From positions 104,765,298-104,829,297 of the forward strand of contig OZ022498.1 in the NCBI GenBank assembly GCA_963989385.1: a DNA stretch of 64,000 bases. Reading direction: 5' to 3'. A program made the translations under genes and the position numbers. The stretch is from Ctena decussata. Taxonomy: Eukaryota > Mollusca > Bivalvia > Lucinida > Lucinidae. The notes beneath the pieces were generated by a model, which saw nothing but the letters and a program-made list of their open reading frames with translations, searched no databases and had not been told where the DNA came from. Positions 55,202-64,000 of the stretch are shown here, one piece after another (position 1 is the stretch's first letter; each line of letters opens with the position of its first letter).

Positions 55202-56379
55202 TTATGCCCCCAACTTCGAAGAAGTTGAGGGGGCATATTGGTTTGGGCCTGTCCGTCCGTCCGTCCGTCCGTGAGTCGGTCCGTCCGTCCGTCTGTCCGT
55301 CCGTAACACTTTTTGGCAGGTGGGAAACTCAAGAACCGCTTATACTAGGATCTTGAAATTTTATATATGGCATGTACATGAAAAATAAGCAGACCCGTAT
55401 TTTTTCTTTTTTTCACCGGTCATGTATTTACAGAGTTATGCCCCTTTTTTAACTTGGTCTATGGAACCTTGTGAACAAAATATCTCAAGAACCCCTGATG
55501 CTAGGATCATGTAATTTTGCAGGAAGACATTGCCTAAGGTGTAAATGACCTGATTAACTTTTGGAAAAAAATTGTGAATTTTTGACCGAGTTATGCCCCT
55601 TTTTTGACTTAGTGCATTGTAAGCCTATGGAACCTTGTGAACAAAATATCTCAAGAACCCCTGATGCTAGGAGCATGATTTTGTGCAGGAAGATACTGCC
55701 TAAGGTGTAGATGAAGTGATTAACTTTTGAAAACAAATTGTATCTTTATGATTGAGTTATGCCCCTTTTTCAACTTAATGCATTGTTAGCCTATGGAACC
55801 TTGTGAACAAAATATCTCAAGAACCCCTGATGCTAGGATCATGTAATTTTGCAGGAAGACATTGCCTAAGGTGTAGATGACCTGATTAACTTTTGAAATA
55901 AAATTGTGAATATTTGACCGAGTTATGCCCCTTTTTGACTTAGTGCATTGTAAGCCTATGGAACCTTGTGAACAAAATATCTCAAGAACCCCTGATGCTA
56001 GGAGCATGATTTTGTGCAGGAAGATACTGCCTAAGGTGTAGATGAACTGATTAACTTTTGAAAACAAATTGTGAATTTATGATTGAGTTATGCCCCTTTT
56101 TCAACTTAATGCATTGTTAGCCTATGGAACCTTGTGAACAAAATATCTCAAGAACCCCTGATGCTAGGATCATGTAATTTTGCAGCAAGACATTGCCTAA
56201 GGTGTAGATGACCTGATTAACTTTTGAAATAAAATCGTGAATTTTTGACCGAGTTATGCCCCTTTTTGACTTAGTGCATTGTAAGCCTATGGTACAAAGG
56301 AACAAGCATTATTGGATGAACCTTCTTTAGAGGCAAGCATATGGTTGGGGGCATAGTGTTTCATAAACACATTTTCTAG
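55202..56379 (+). mobile_element. Helentron-like element C, copy E2 (probable crossover hybrid)
   Basis: Same length and ends as E1. In the left half it shares E3's variants (GTGAGTCGGT, GACCGAGTTATG, ATTGTATCTTTATG) against E1's (GTGAGTCCGT, GACCGAGTGATG, ATTGTGAATTTATG). In the right half I see no difference among the three. Confidence 0.85.
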
Positions 56380-58421
56380 TTTTACATTGTAAAGATTATC
56401 TTTTTTGTGGTGATAATATGGCTCATTTTAAAATTTACCATTCTGAAAGGCTTCAGGGGTTATCATTCACATTTAATGAAAAAATGTAAAATTATGGAGT
56501 TTTCTTTTTGTGACTTTTATGGTAAATGGGTAAACTTTAGGGGGAGGCAACTCTGCCATTTTGCCACTTCAATGGGGGGTCAACTCTTAAAGGAAAGGGA
56601 AGTCACAAAAGTTGTTCCCCTTTGTAAAAATGACGGAAAACTATGAAGGTGTACCCATACACCTTTAGGAGTGCCTGCTTGTTGTGAAATGTGCCGCGAC
56701 GCAAGAAAACCAACAATGTGGTTGTGCGCCCAGCACAGACTCAGATCAGCCTGGGCATCCGCCCAGTCTGAACAGACTCTTCGCTAAGCGCTTAAATGGT
56801 AGCTAAGGATCTAAGCTAGCTCCATGCGGACAGTGAAGACTCTGATCAGACTGGGCGGATGCCCAGGCTGATCTGAGTCTGCACTGAGCGCACAACCTCT
56901 TTGTTGGTTTTCTCGTGTTGCGGCTCAAATTAAGTTTGAGGATATAGAAGAAAAGATCTGAATTTGCTATACTCATAATGGCTTTAAACATTCATAAAAT
57001 CCACAACTCCTTGTGATAGTTTTTTCATTGCAAAATTTCGCATTTGTGCAATAGTTTTTTATGTTGCAAAACTTTGCATTTGTGCAGTTTTGCAAAAATG
57101 AGACTTTTGAGAATATTTCCCAATCACAGTAATTGCCAACAAGAAAAGTAACCGTAGGGCATGTTCAAGCAGCAAAGACTCTGATTAGCATGCACAGCCT
57201 TATAATCTGATTAGCATTATCTAAACAGTAAAATGGGAAACTCTCTCAATTTTGGAGCATGGGCTCATGGGATAGAGACCCAGCTGAGACGAGATTCAGA
57301 ACAAGATTAAAAAGTGCTTCATTGCACAGATCCCTTCATAACCATCCTTCCATTGTCCTGATATTACTGAAATACTGTTGAAAGGGGTATAAAATCAGCA
57401 AGTCATCCATCTACTTAATATACAGCTGACCATACACTAATGTGCTTAAGTACTGGGGCACCTAAAATAATGAATTTTCCATTTGTCCCAAATGGAAAAG
57501 TGTCCCAAATATATACACACATACGGTAAAATTGGTAGTTACAAGGATCATCCAAAAAGTTTTGTCACTGGCTTAATATCTCGAAAACGAAAGGTGATAT
57601 TCACTTAAAAAAAAACACATTCAGAAATCCTGTTTTTTTATCACTTAGCTGTAAAAACACTCACTGTATTAATGATATAACATTCACAATCTGCTTTAAA
57701 AGAAGGGTACCCTCACTTGACTGGCAAATTAGCAGATGCAACTCTGGCAATGTGAAGTTAAGGGATGCCTATTATCACTGCATGGTGCCTACGATATCTC
57801 AGGTACTTATAAACACAGTGAAAAAAATCTCCAAGTTATTCAGTCTATTTCAAAGAGTTTTCAGCAGTTTGTTATCTCAAAATTATGCAGTCAATGCCAT
57901 ACGAAAATCAACATGGTCATGTTCTAAGAACAAAAGCTTCATAAATGTACAATATTTCAACTTCTGAAGCGTATTTACTGCAGTAGATCATGACAATTTG
58001 ATCTCAATCAAAATATAAAAAAAAAATCTTAAAATGAAGGCACAGTGGGTCCTTGAAAATTATGTGACTGTGTATTTCAACATATTTCTGTGACACCATA
58101 GATATCAATCGTTTGCATTACCTATAATAGACACAAGTCACTGATTTTTATGTAGTGCCCCACAGAATGCAGCAGATAGCAACCCTGAAAATTTCAGAAC
58201 CCAGAGATATGTAGTTGAAGAGATATGCAGCATGAATCACTAGCCAGCAGAAAATAAAAAATCATGAAAATAGGCCAGTGTTAAATACTAGATCTGCCTT
58301 TGAGCTTATAACTCAACGAAGTGTCATTTTTTAACTTGCCTGTATGAAAGTACAGAGAGCTATTGTTGTCCCTTGGACGTGGGCATTGGTGTCATACTTT
58401 AAAGTTTTACGCCAAAGTTTT
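56380..58421. repeat. Spacer unit S2
   Basis: Near-identical to S1. Differences noticed: CTCATTTTA for CTCATCTTA near 56424, AAATTATGGAG for AAATTTTGGAG near 56490, CCCAGAGATATG for CCCAGCGATATG near 58203, and TTTAACTTGCC for TTTAGCTTGCC near 58332. Confidence 0.9.
56690..56927. mobile_element. MITE M1, copy 6 (in S2)
   Basis: Duplicate of the 53470-53707 MITE, offset by exactly 3,220 bp. Confidence 0.9.
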
Positions 58422-59599
58422 TTATGCCCCCAACTTTGAAGAAGTTGAGGGGGCATATTGGTTTGGGCCTGTCCGTCCGTCCGTCCGTCCGTGAGTCGGT
58501 CGGTCCGTCCGTCTGTCCGTCCGTAACACTTTTTGGCAGGTGGGAAACTCAAGAACCGCTTATACTAGGATCTTGAAATTTTATATATGGCATGTACATG
58601 AAAAATAAGCAGACCCGTATTTTTTCTTTTTTTCACCGGTCATGTATTTACAGAGTTATGCCCCTTTTTTAACTTGGTCTATGGAACCTTGTGAACAAAA
58701 TATCTCAAGAACCCCTGATGCTAGGATCATGTAATTTTGCAGGAAGACATTGCCTAAGGTGTAAATGACCTGATTAACTTTTGGAAAAAAATTGTGAATT
58801 TTTGACCGAGTTATGCCCCTTTTTTGACTTAGTGCATTGTAAGCCTATGGAACCTTGTGAACAAAATATCTCAAGAACCCCTGATGCTAGGAGCATGATT
58901 TTGTGCAGGAAGATACTGCCTAAGGTGTAGATGAACTGATTAACTTTTGAAAACAAATTGTATCTTTATGATTGAGTTATGCCCCTTTTTCAACTTAATG
59001 CATTGTTAGCCTATGGAACCTTGTGAACAAAATATCTCAAGAACCCCTGATGCTAGGATCATGTAATTTTGCAGGAAGACATTGCCTAAGGTGTAGATGA
59101 CCTGATTAACTTTTGAAATAAAATTGTGAATATTTGACCGAGTTATGCCCCTTTTTGACTTAGTGCATTGTAAGCCTATGGAACCTTGTGAACAAAATAT
59201 CTCAAGAACCCCTGATGCTAGGAGCATGATTTTGTGCAGGAAGATACTGCCTAAGGTGTAGATGAACTGATTAACTTTTGAAAACAAATTGTGAATTTAT
59301 GATTGAGTTATGCCCCTTTTTCAACTTAATGCATTGTTAGCCTATGGAACCTTGTGAACAAAATATCTCAAGAACCCCTGATGCTAGGATCATGTAATTT
59401 TGCAGCAAGACATTGCCTAAGGTGTAGATGACCTGATTAACTTTTGAAATAAAATCGTGAATTTTTGACCGAGTTATGCCCCTTTTTGACTTAGTGCATT
59501 GTAAGCCTATGGTACAAAGGAACAAGCATTATTGGATGAACCTTCTTTAGAGGCAAGCATATGGTTGGGGGCATAGTGTTTCATAAACACATTTTCTAG
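58422..59599 (+). mobile_element. Helentron-like element C, copy E3, inserted in a D element
   Basis: Immediately left lies the 5' end of a D-family element (58331-58421) and immediately right its 3' end (59604-59660: CAGGCGAGCT, CCTGTATGTGGACAGG, TCTTG). So this E copy landed inside a D element, which fixes the E boundaries at T-rich TTT/TTTT. Confidence 0.85.
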
Positions 59600-59879
59600 T
59601 TTTTCATGTGATGGGCAAGGCACTGCAGGCGAGCTATCCTGTATGTGGACAGGTCTTGTTGATCATGTACCTTATATCAGTATAAAGATAAAAGATTTTT
59701 CTTTTGATTGTTGCAAACCATGGTAAGCTATCACGTCTGTGAGCAAAGTTATGAGACCAGTGACAGAACTTTTTGGATGATCCTTATAAAGCAATTTTTC
59801 TCATTGTCTGAAATGAAATAAAAACCTTGAAATGTGCTCTGAAGGTGTATATTACACCTCCATATTTTTACGCAATTGT

Positions 59880-60065
59880 TATTTAGGGGAGCAACTTAAA
59901 TGACTTCTTATTTGCATCCCTGGAGGACAAGGCCTTTCCAAAAGTGGTCTACTTTTAAAGGAAAGAATTTGCTCCTAGTGGAGCAAATTTTTTCCTATAA
60001 AAGTTGACCAAATTTACAGAAGAAGCAATAACAAGTAGGGCTGAGTTTGTTCCCTTGAGAATGTA
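59880..60065. mobile_element. MITE M3, copy 8
   Basis: TTTAGGGGAGCAACTTAAATG, facing arms CTACTTTTAAAGGAAAGAATTTGCTCC and GGAGCAAATTTTTTCCTATAAAAG, and GTTTGTTCCCTTGAGAATG. It lies just 3' of the sulfotransferase coding exon. Confidence 0.8.
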
Positions 60066-60131
60066 CCATTCAATTTGAATAGTAGTCAGATTTGCTTAGA
60101 CATTTTTATCTGGATATTTAGGAAAACCTTG

Positions 60132-61039
60132 TCAATATCCCCAGTCAAACCTTCTGCCAATTATCTTAAATAGGTCTTCATTATATGGCTTGAAAAACTG
60201 TTTTAATCTCTCTATCATAGTAGTATTAACTTCTGGATGATGTCGACCTTTACCTGTGGCCATACAATCCTCTTGACCTGTCACATTAAGGCAGTAAAAT
60301 CCCTTTTCTTTATTGTACACAAAGTGATCCTGAGTTATGTAGTTTTTCAAACCTAAAAATCTTTCAATTTTGTTTAACTCATCTGCTTGATGCCATTTGA
60401 AATTGTCACCATCTACAATATGTATTTGGTCTATTTCGAAATATTCCAACCATCTTCTTAGCTGTACAGAATATAAAGATTTTAAAATAGTTTCGTGACT
60501 TCTATCAATGTGACCTAATGGATCAACAATAGTTTGTTCAAATGAAAGTGGATAGAGGCCAGGTTTCACGTTTCTTACATGCGAATAGTGAGAAATAGCT
60601 CGACTTATAGGTTCTCTCATAATTGCTATTAGTTTGATACTGCTGTTCATTTCATATATCCTTTCTGGAACAAATCTTGATGTAAAATATTGAGGACTTT
60701 TCTCCAGAGTTATCTGCTCCTTTGAGCTACATGGCATTTGATTCTTGTACCAGTCTAAACCTTTCATATAATGCTTATTGAAATACATCACAGTCTGAAG
60801 TCTAAGCTGCATGGCAATATCTGGATGAATGGACAGAAATGTTGATAGAGCCTCTGTACCACACTTCATTACTCCAAAAATAATTGCATGGGGAAATCTT
60901 TTAGTGCAGTTGTCTCCGTGGTCAAATGTTCGCCCAAACATTTTCTCTTTTCGTTTTAGTCGGCCCTCAACCCAGTCAAAGTTTGGCCTGAAATCTCTTC
61001 TGTTTGGTTTTATATTGTTAGGCTCCATCTTAGCAACTT
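60132..61039 (-). CDS. HS3ST-like carbohydrate sulfotransferase, last exon
   Basis: The exon opens on the - strand after acceptor AATTTTTCAG (ends 61040) and runs to TGA at 60132-60134. First in-exon ATG is 61026-61028 (298 residues), but the exon probably continues from an upstream exon carrying the signal-anchor, as in Golgi type II sulfotransferases. PAPS-binding loop: AIIFGVMKCGTEALSTFLSI. Then LEKSPQYFTS, the 3'-phosphate block AIMREPISRAISHYSH, RRWLEYFEIDQIHIVDGDNF, FLGLKNY and the C-terminal KEKGFYCLN...GKGRHHPEV with the paired Cys. These match heparan sulfate glucosamine 3-O-sulfotransferases. The segment that in HS3STs reads KEVHFF is LQTVMYF here, so the catalytic Glu is replaced. 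Substrate therefore uncertain. Confidence 0.85.
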
Positions 61040-61150
61040 CTGAAAAATTTAAATAAATAGAATAAATAAATGAAAAAAATAAATAAACAAAAGAAAAACA
61101 CTTTGTACTGTCAGATCTTTAATTCTACAAAGAGTTAGAAGCAGAACAAA
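61029..61150. other. Intron end upstream of the sulfotransferase exon
   Basis: (AATA)n-rich on the + strand, that is a T-rich tract on the - strand serving as polypyrimidine tract for the acceptor at 61040. Confidence 0.6.
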
Positions 61151-61204
61151 GTGGAAAGTGGAGTTCAAAATGAACAGCAAGATTCAGTAGAAAGTGATAA
61201 GTGG

Positions 61205-61440
61205 TTTGAAATAAAGAGCTAGAACCAATACAAAGTGTTGAATGGTTGGAAATAAAGAGCTGGAACCAGTATAAAGTGTTGAATGATGTGAAATAAAGAG
61301 CTTGAACCAGTACAAAGTGTTGAATGGCATAAAATAAAATGCTAGAACCAGTGCAAGGTGTTGAGTGGTTGGGAATAAAGAGCTAGAACCAGTACAAAGT
61401 GTTGAATGGAAGGCTATAAAGAGCTAGAATCGGTATGATG
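61205..61440. repeat. 41-bp minisatellite
   Basis: About six copies of AATAAAGAGCTAGAACCAGT plus ACAAAGTGTTGAATGGTTGG, with 10-20% divergence. Each copy includes AATAAA. Lies in the sulfotransferase intron. Confidence 0.85.
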
Positions 61441-61502
61441 TGACCAATCTACAATCCCAGAGGAGCTAATTTCCAGAATAAAAAAGAACCATGATAATTA
61501 AA

Positions 61503-61689
61503 TGAGCCGCGACACGAGAAAACCAATTAAATGAGCCGCCACACAAGAAAACCAACAAAGTCTGGGCATCCGCCCAGTCTGATCAGAGTCTTTGCTGTCT
61601 GCATGAAGGTAGCTTAGACCCTTGGCTACCCTTTAAGCACTTAGGGAAGAGTCTGTTTGGACTGGGGGGATGGTCAGGCTGATCTGAGG
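61503..61689. mobile_element. MITE M1, copy 7, rearranged
   Basis: TGAGCCGCGACACGAGAAAACCAA occurs twice (61503 and 61532), then only half of the inner sequence, ending near GGCTGATCTGAGG. One arm has been partly redoubled and the right end is lost. Confidence 0.75.
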
Positions 61690-61889
61690 TAGCGGTAGTG
61701 TAACGGTAGCTGATTCTAAGGCCCTATTTTGTAGGTCTAGGAAAATATGAGCAAAACTTAATAATGTGTAAATATCATATGTTAAAATCTCAAAGTCCTT
61801 GGTAGTAAGTAAACTGTATATTTTTACACAAGTTTCAGGTTCATGAACTTGACCTCCAGATTTCTTCCAGGAGCTAGGTAAAGGTACAG

Positions 61890-62135
61890 ATTTCCCATAG
61901 CCTAGTAGCCGAAGGTTCAGTGGGGGTTATAGGCTCATTGTATCTTGGGCACAGCATATGAAAGGTGGAGCTCATCCTTTCCTTTCGCTGCCTTCCCTGG
62001 TTCAAAAAAAGTACCCATTTACTGCTAGGTCGACAGAATTTTTCAGTCACAAGTTGACCCAAGCCAGGATTTGAACTTGTGACCTTCTGCACCATAACTG
62101 AGCGTCTCTAACCACTCAGACACGACGCCTCTCAG
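61890..62135 (-). mobile_element. tRNA-derived SINE, copy 2
   Basis: On the - strand the head reads GAGGCGTCGTGTCTGAGTGG, TTAGAGACGCTCAG (A box) and CAAGTTCAAATCCTGGC (B box), close to a Leu/Ser-type tRNA. The body shares ATATGAAAGGTGGAGCTCATCC and CTTTCGCTGC with 13640-13835. It is a SINE and not a working tRNA. Confidence 0.75.
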
Positions 62136-62665
62136 GAGCTAGAATGGAACTTAAAACCTTAGGCCAACTTCTGTTATCATGCCAAGTATATACATAATCT
62201 GTTGATGGATTTGACAAATATGAGCTTTTAAAGAAATACATCATAAAACTTTTAACATGACACATCAAAGTTCTTGACCTTGCTGTCCATATGTTACCGC
62301 AAGATCCAGACAGGGTGTACTGTGGAAATAAATCTTCTGACCAATATCTTTCATCATGCAAAATATAAACAAAATACATGGTAGGGTTTGGAAAATAATT
62401 TACAAGCTCTTAAAACAGAAGCTGATGCCTGGAGTAGAGCAACAGCTTCAGGTTACACAGGTGAGCTTAAATCCGTTAAAAACTATTTAAACTTATAAAA
62501 AAATTGGACACCTAAAGTAATCAAGATAATTGTCCCAAAATTGAAAAGTCTGGGAATTTGTAAGTGCAGTAATATCTAAAACATGCAGATGGAATGGCAA
62601 ACAGTGAACACCCTGGGAGCAGTCTGGGTCGGCGTTGTTTGCTCAGACCTATCTTTCCCAGTATT
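62136..62665. other. No gene recognised
   Basis: Intronic or intergenic. Contains GGACACCTAAAGTAATCAAG (62509), a degenerate form of the 47690/54235 repeat, and a degenerate GATCAG-type palindrome (62590-62650). Confidence 0.45.
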
Positions 62666-62902
62666 TGAGCTGTGACACGAGAAAACCAACAAAGTAGTGT
62701 CCACCCATCAAAGACTCAGATGTGCCTGAGCATCTACCCAGTCTGATCTGTCTTCTCCGTCTGCATGAAGCTAGCTTAGACCCTAAGCTACCCTTTAAGT
62801 GCACAGCAAAGAGTCTTGTTAGACTAGGCAGATGCCCAGGCTGATCTGAGTCTTTGTGTGGGCAAATATGCCACTTTGTTGGTTTTGTCATGTTGCAGCT
62901 CA
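62666..62902. mobile_element. MITE M1, copy 8
   Basis: TGAGCTGTGACACGAGAAAACC to GGTTTTGTCATGTTGCAGCTCA; the diverged subtype, like 51622. Confidence 0.85.
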
Positions 62903-62904
62903 TT

Positions 62905-63531
62905 TTTAGCTCGACTGAACGAAAGTTCAGGAAGAGCTATTGTTGTCACAACGGCGGCAGCGTCAGCGTCTGCATCGGCGTCCGGATTGGATGTTTTGGT
63001 TAAAGTGTTTTAAAGACCTATATCTCCTTAAACCGTTGATGGATTCTTTCGATATTTGCACTGTAGTTAGATATTGGTCCAAAGTTTAACAGGGTACCAC
63101 CCCCACCCCACTCAGTGTATGTGACCTTGATGGCAAGGTCATGGACTTGGAAAACTGGGATTTTTTGGACTGGATGTTTTGGTTAAAGTTTTGTAAAGCG
63201 CAATATCTCCTTAACCTATTGATGGATTCCTTTGATACTTGCACTGAAGTTAGATATTGGTCTGAAGTTTTTGAAGGTTCTAACCCCACTCCCCTCAGTG
63301 ACCTTGATATCAAGGTCATGGACTTAGAAAATTGTCTTTTTATTGATTGGATGTTTTGGTTAAAGTTTTTTAAAGACACATATCTCCTGAACCCATAGAT
63401 GAATTCTTTTTATATTTGCACTGTAGTTAGATCTACAGAGTACTACCCCAATCCCGCTTAGTGACCTTGATGTCAAGGTCAGGGACTTAGGAAATTTTGG
63501 TCTTTATTAAAGTTCTGTAATTGCATCCTGA
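62905..63531 (+). mobile_element. Helentron-like element, D-related, with 181-bp monomers
   Basis: TTTAGCTCGACTGAACG faces GTTCAGGAAGAGCT (62907-62938). Three monomers of about 181 bp each begin GGATGTTTTGGTTAAAG (62988, 63168, 63349) and contain CTTGATNTCAAGGTCANGGAC. It starts exactly at the M1 right end. Its 3' end is not seen, perhaps lost by insertion of the next element. Confidence 0.7.
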
Positions 63532-64000
63532 TTATACCCCCAGTATACGAAGTATATAGGGGGTATATAGTTTTTGGTTTTTCCGTTAATATGTTTGTGT
63601 GTGTGTTAACATTTTTTTCTGTCACAGATTTCTCAGGAACCACTTCAGCTAGGATTTTTAAATTTGGTACAAACATTGGGTATGACTAGTTGTACCCTGT
63701 AAGAGAGAATTAGCCTCCTGCTGCTTATCATTCCCTTTATTTGTCCATTTTTTCTTTCTCTCCAATTAATTTTCTGTCAAAGATATCTCAAAAACTTCTA
63801 CAGTAAGGGTATCTGAAATTTGGTAGAAACGTTTGGTATGACTAGTTGTACCGTGTAAGAGAGAATCGGCCTGATCCAGCTTATCATTCCCTTTGTTTGT
63901 CCAGTTTTTCTTTCTCTCCAATTTCTCTCCAATTAATTTTTGTCAAAGATTTTTCAGGAACCAATACAGCTAAAATTTTGAAATTTGGTACAAACATTGA
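63532..64000 (+). mobile_element. Helentron-like element, cut by window end
   Basis: Hairpin TATACCCCCAGTATAC...GTATATAGGGGGTATA (63533-63567), then monomers of about 165 bp with AGCTAGGATTTTTAAATTTGG and GGTATGACTAGTTGTACC (63681, 63836). The right end is outside the window. Confidence 0.7.

Larger units (their letters stand above)
51982..59599. repeat. 3,220-bp segmental tandem duplication, E-S-E-S-E
   Basis: Positions repeat with an exact offset of 3,220 bp (for example 52566, 55786, 59006). The order is E1 (51982-53159), S1 (53160-55201), E2 (55202-56379), S2 (56380-58421), E3 (58422-59599), where E is a 1,178-bp Helentron-like element and S a 2,042-bp spacer. S1 and S2 differ at only a handful of sites that I see. 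E1's left flank and E3's right flank are unique. The E ends therefore coincide with the ends of the duplication. Confidence 0.95.

Noticed and set aside
52334..59525. Repeated 60-93 codon open frames on the - strand in the E elements
   Set aside because: They translate the 166-bp monomers, repeat with the same period and have no domain, so they are satellite artefacts.
61205..61440. CRISPR-like array
   Set aside because: 41-bp units abut directly with gradual divergence and no spacers; it is a minisatellite.
62070..62135. tRNA gene on the - strand
   Set aside because: A and B boxes are present but stems do not pair well and the body matches another dispersed copy at 13640-13835, so it is a SINE.

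Overview
The window looks like a stretch of animal, most probably bivalve mollusc, nuclear DNA: AT-rich, intron-containing, and dominated by transposable elements. The main reasons are the tandem-repeat mobile elements of the oyster 'pearl'/Helentron type with (TCCG)n runs, several APE-type non-LTR retrotransposons of kinds common in molluscs, and two host genes with animal-only orthologues. The species cannot be fixed from sequence alone.

Host genes. (1) A complete nine-exon ZZZ3 orthologue (ATAC complex reader subunit) on the + strand, 31665-50081. Every junction is GT-AG and phase-consistent, giving a 449-residue product from the ATG at 31673. It contains the N-terminal conserved helix region, a SANT/Myb domain, a ZZ zinc finger and the conserved C-terminal tail. 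(2) The last coding exon of an HS3ST-like carbohydrate sulfotransferase on the - strand, 60132-61039. (3) A possible 37-residue single-pass membrane microprotein, 29785-29898, with its own splice acceptor and polyadenylation signal.

Mobile DNA. 1-13.3 kb: a 3.38-kb element with Transib/RAG-like termini (CACGGTG, 37-bp TIR, 5-bp TSD) has split one LINE and itself holds another. It is followed by a nearly full-length 6-kb LINE (LINE-A) and a LINE-C fragment. 15.1-19.7 kb: one LINE (LINE-D) lies in two head-to-head halves, as expected from twin priming; its 5' half starts with a 2A-like NPGP peptide, a PHD-like finger and an endonuclease. 20.0-24.3 kb: a 4.3-kb element with 38-bp TIRs and a 6-bp TSD splits a further LINE (LINE-E). 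26.4-29.7 kb: a Helentron-like satellite element sits inside a palindromic MITE. 31.6-50 kb: ZZZ3 introns packed with MITEs, Helentron-like elements, a 5-kb hAT-like element holding a LINE with a 910-codon open frame, and a LINE copy ending about 20 bp before the last exon. 52.0-59.6 kb: a 3,220-bp tandem duplication, E-S-E-S-E, explained by unequal crossing-over between two identical Helentron-like elements. 61-64 kb: minisatellite, SINE and further Helentron-like elements.

The strongest general signal is that at least four unrelated-looking satellite elements share one plan. A left terminal arm is repeated as a hairpin partner and again at the right end, then comes a short hairpin, a terminal CTNG and flanking T's. 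No cellular operon, CRISPR array, rRNA or convincing functional tRNA gene is present.
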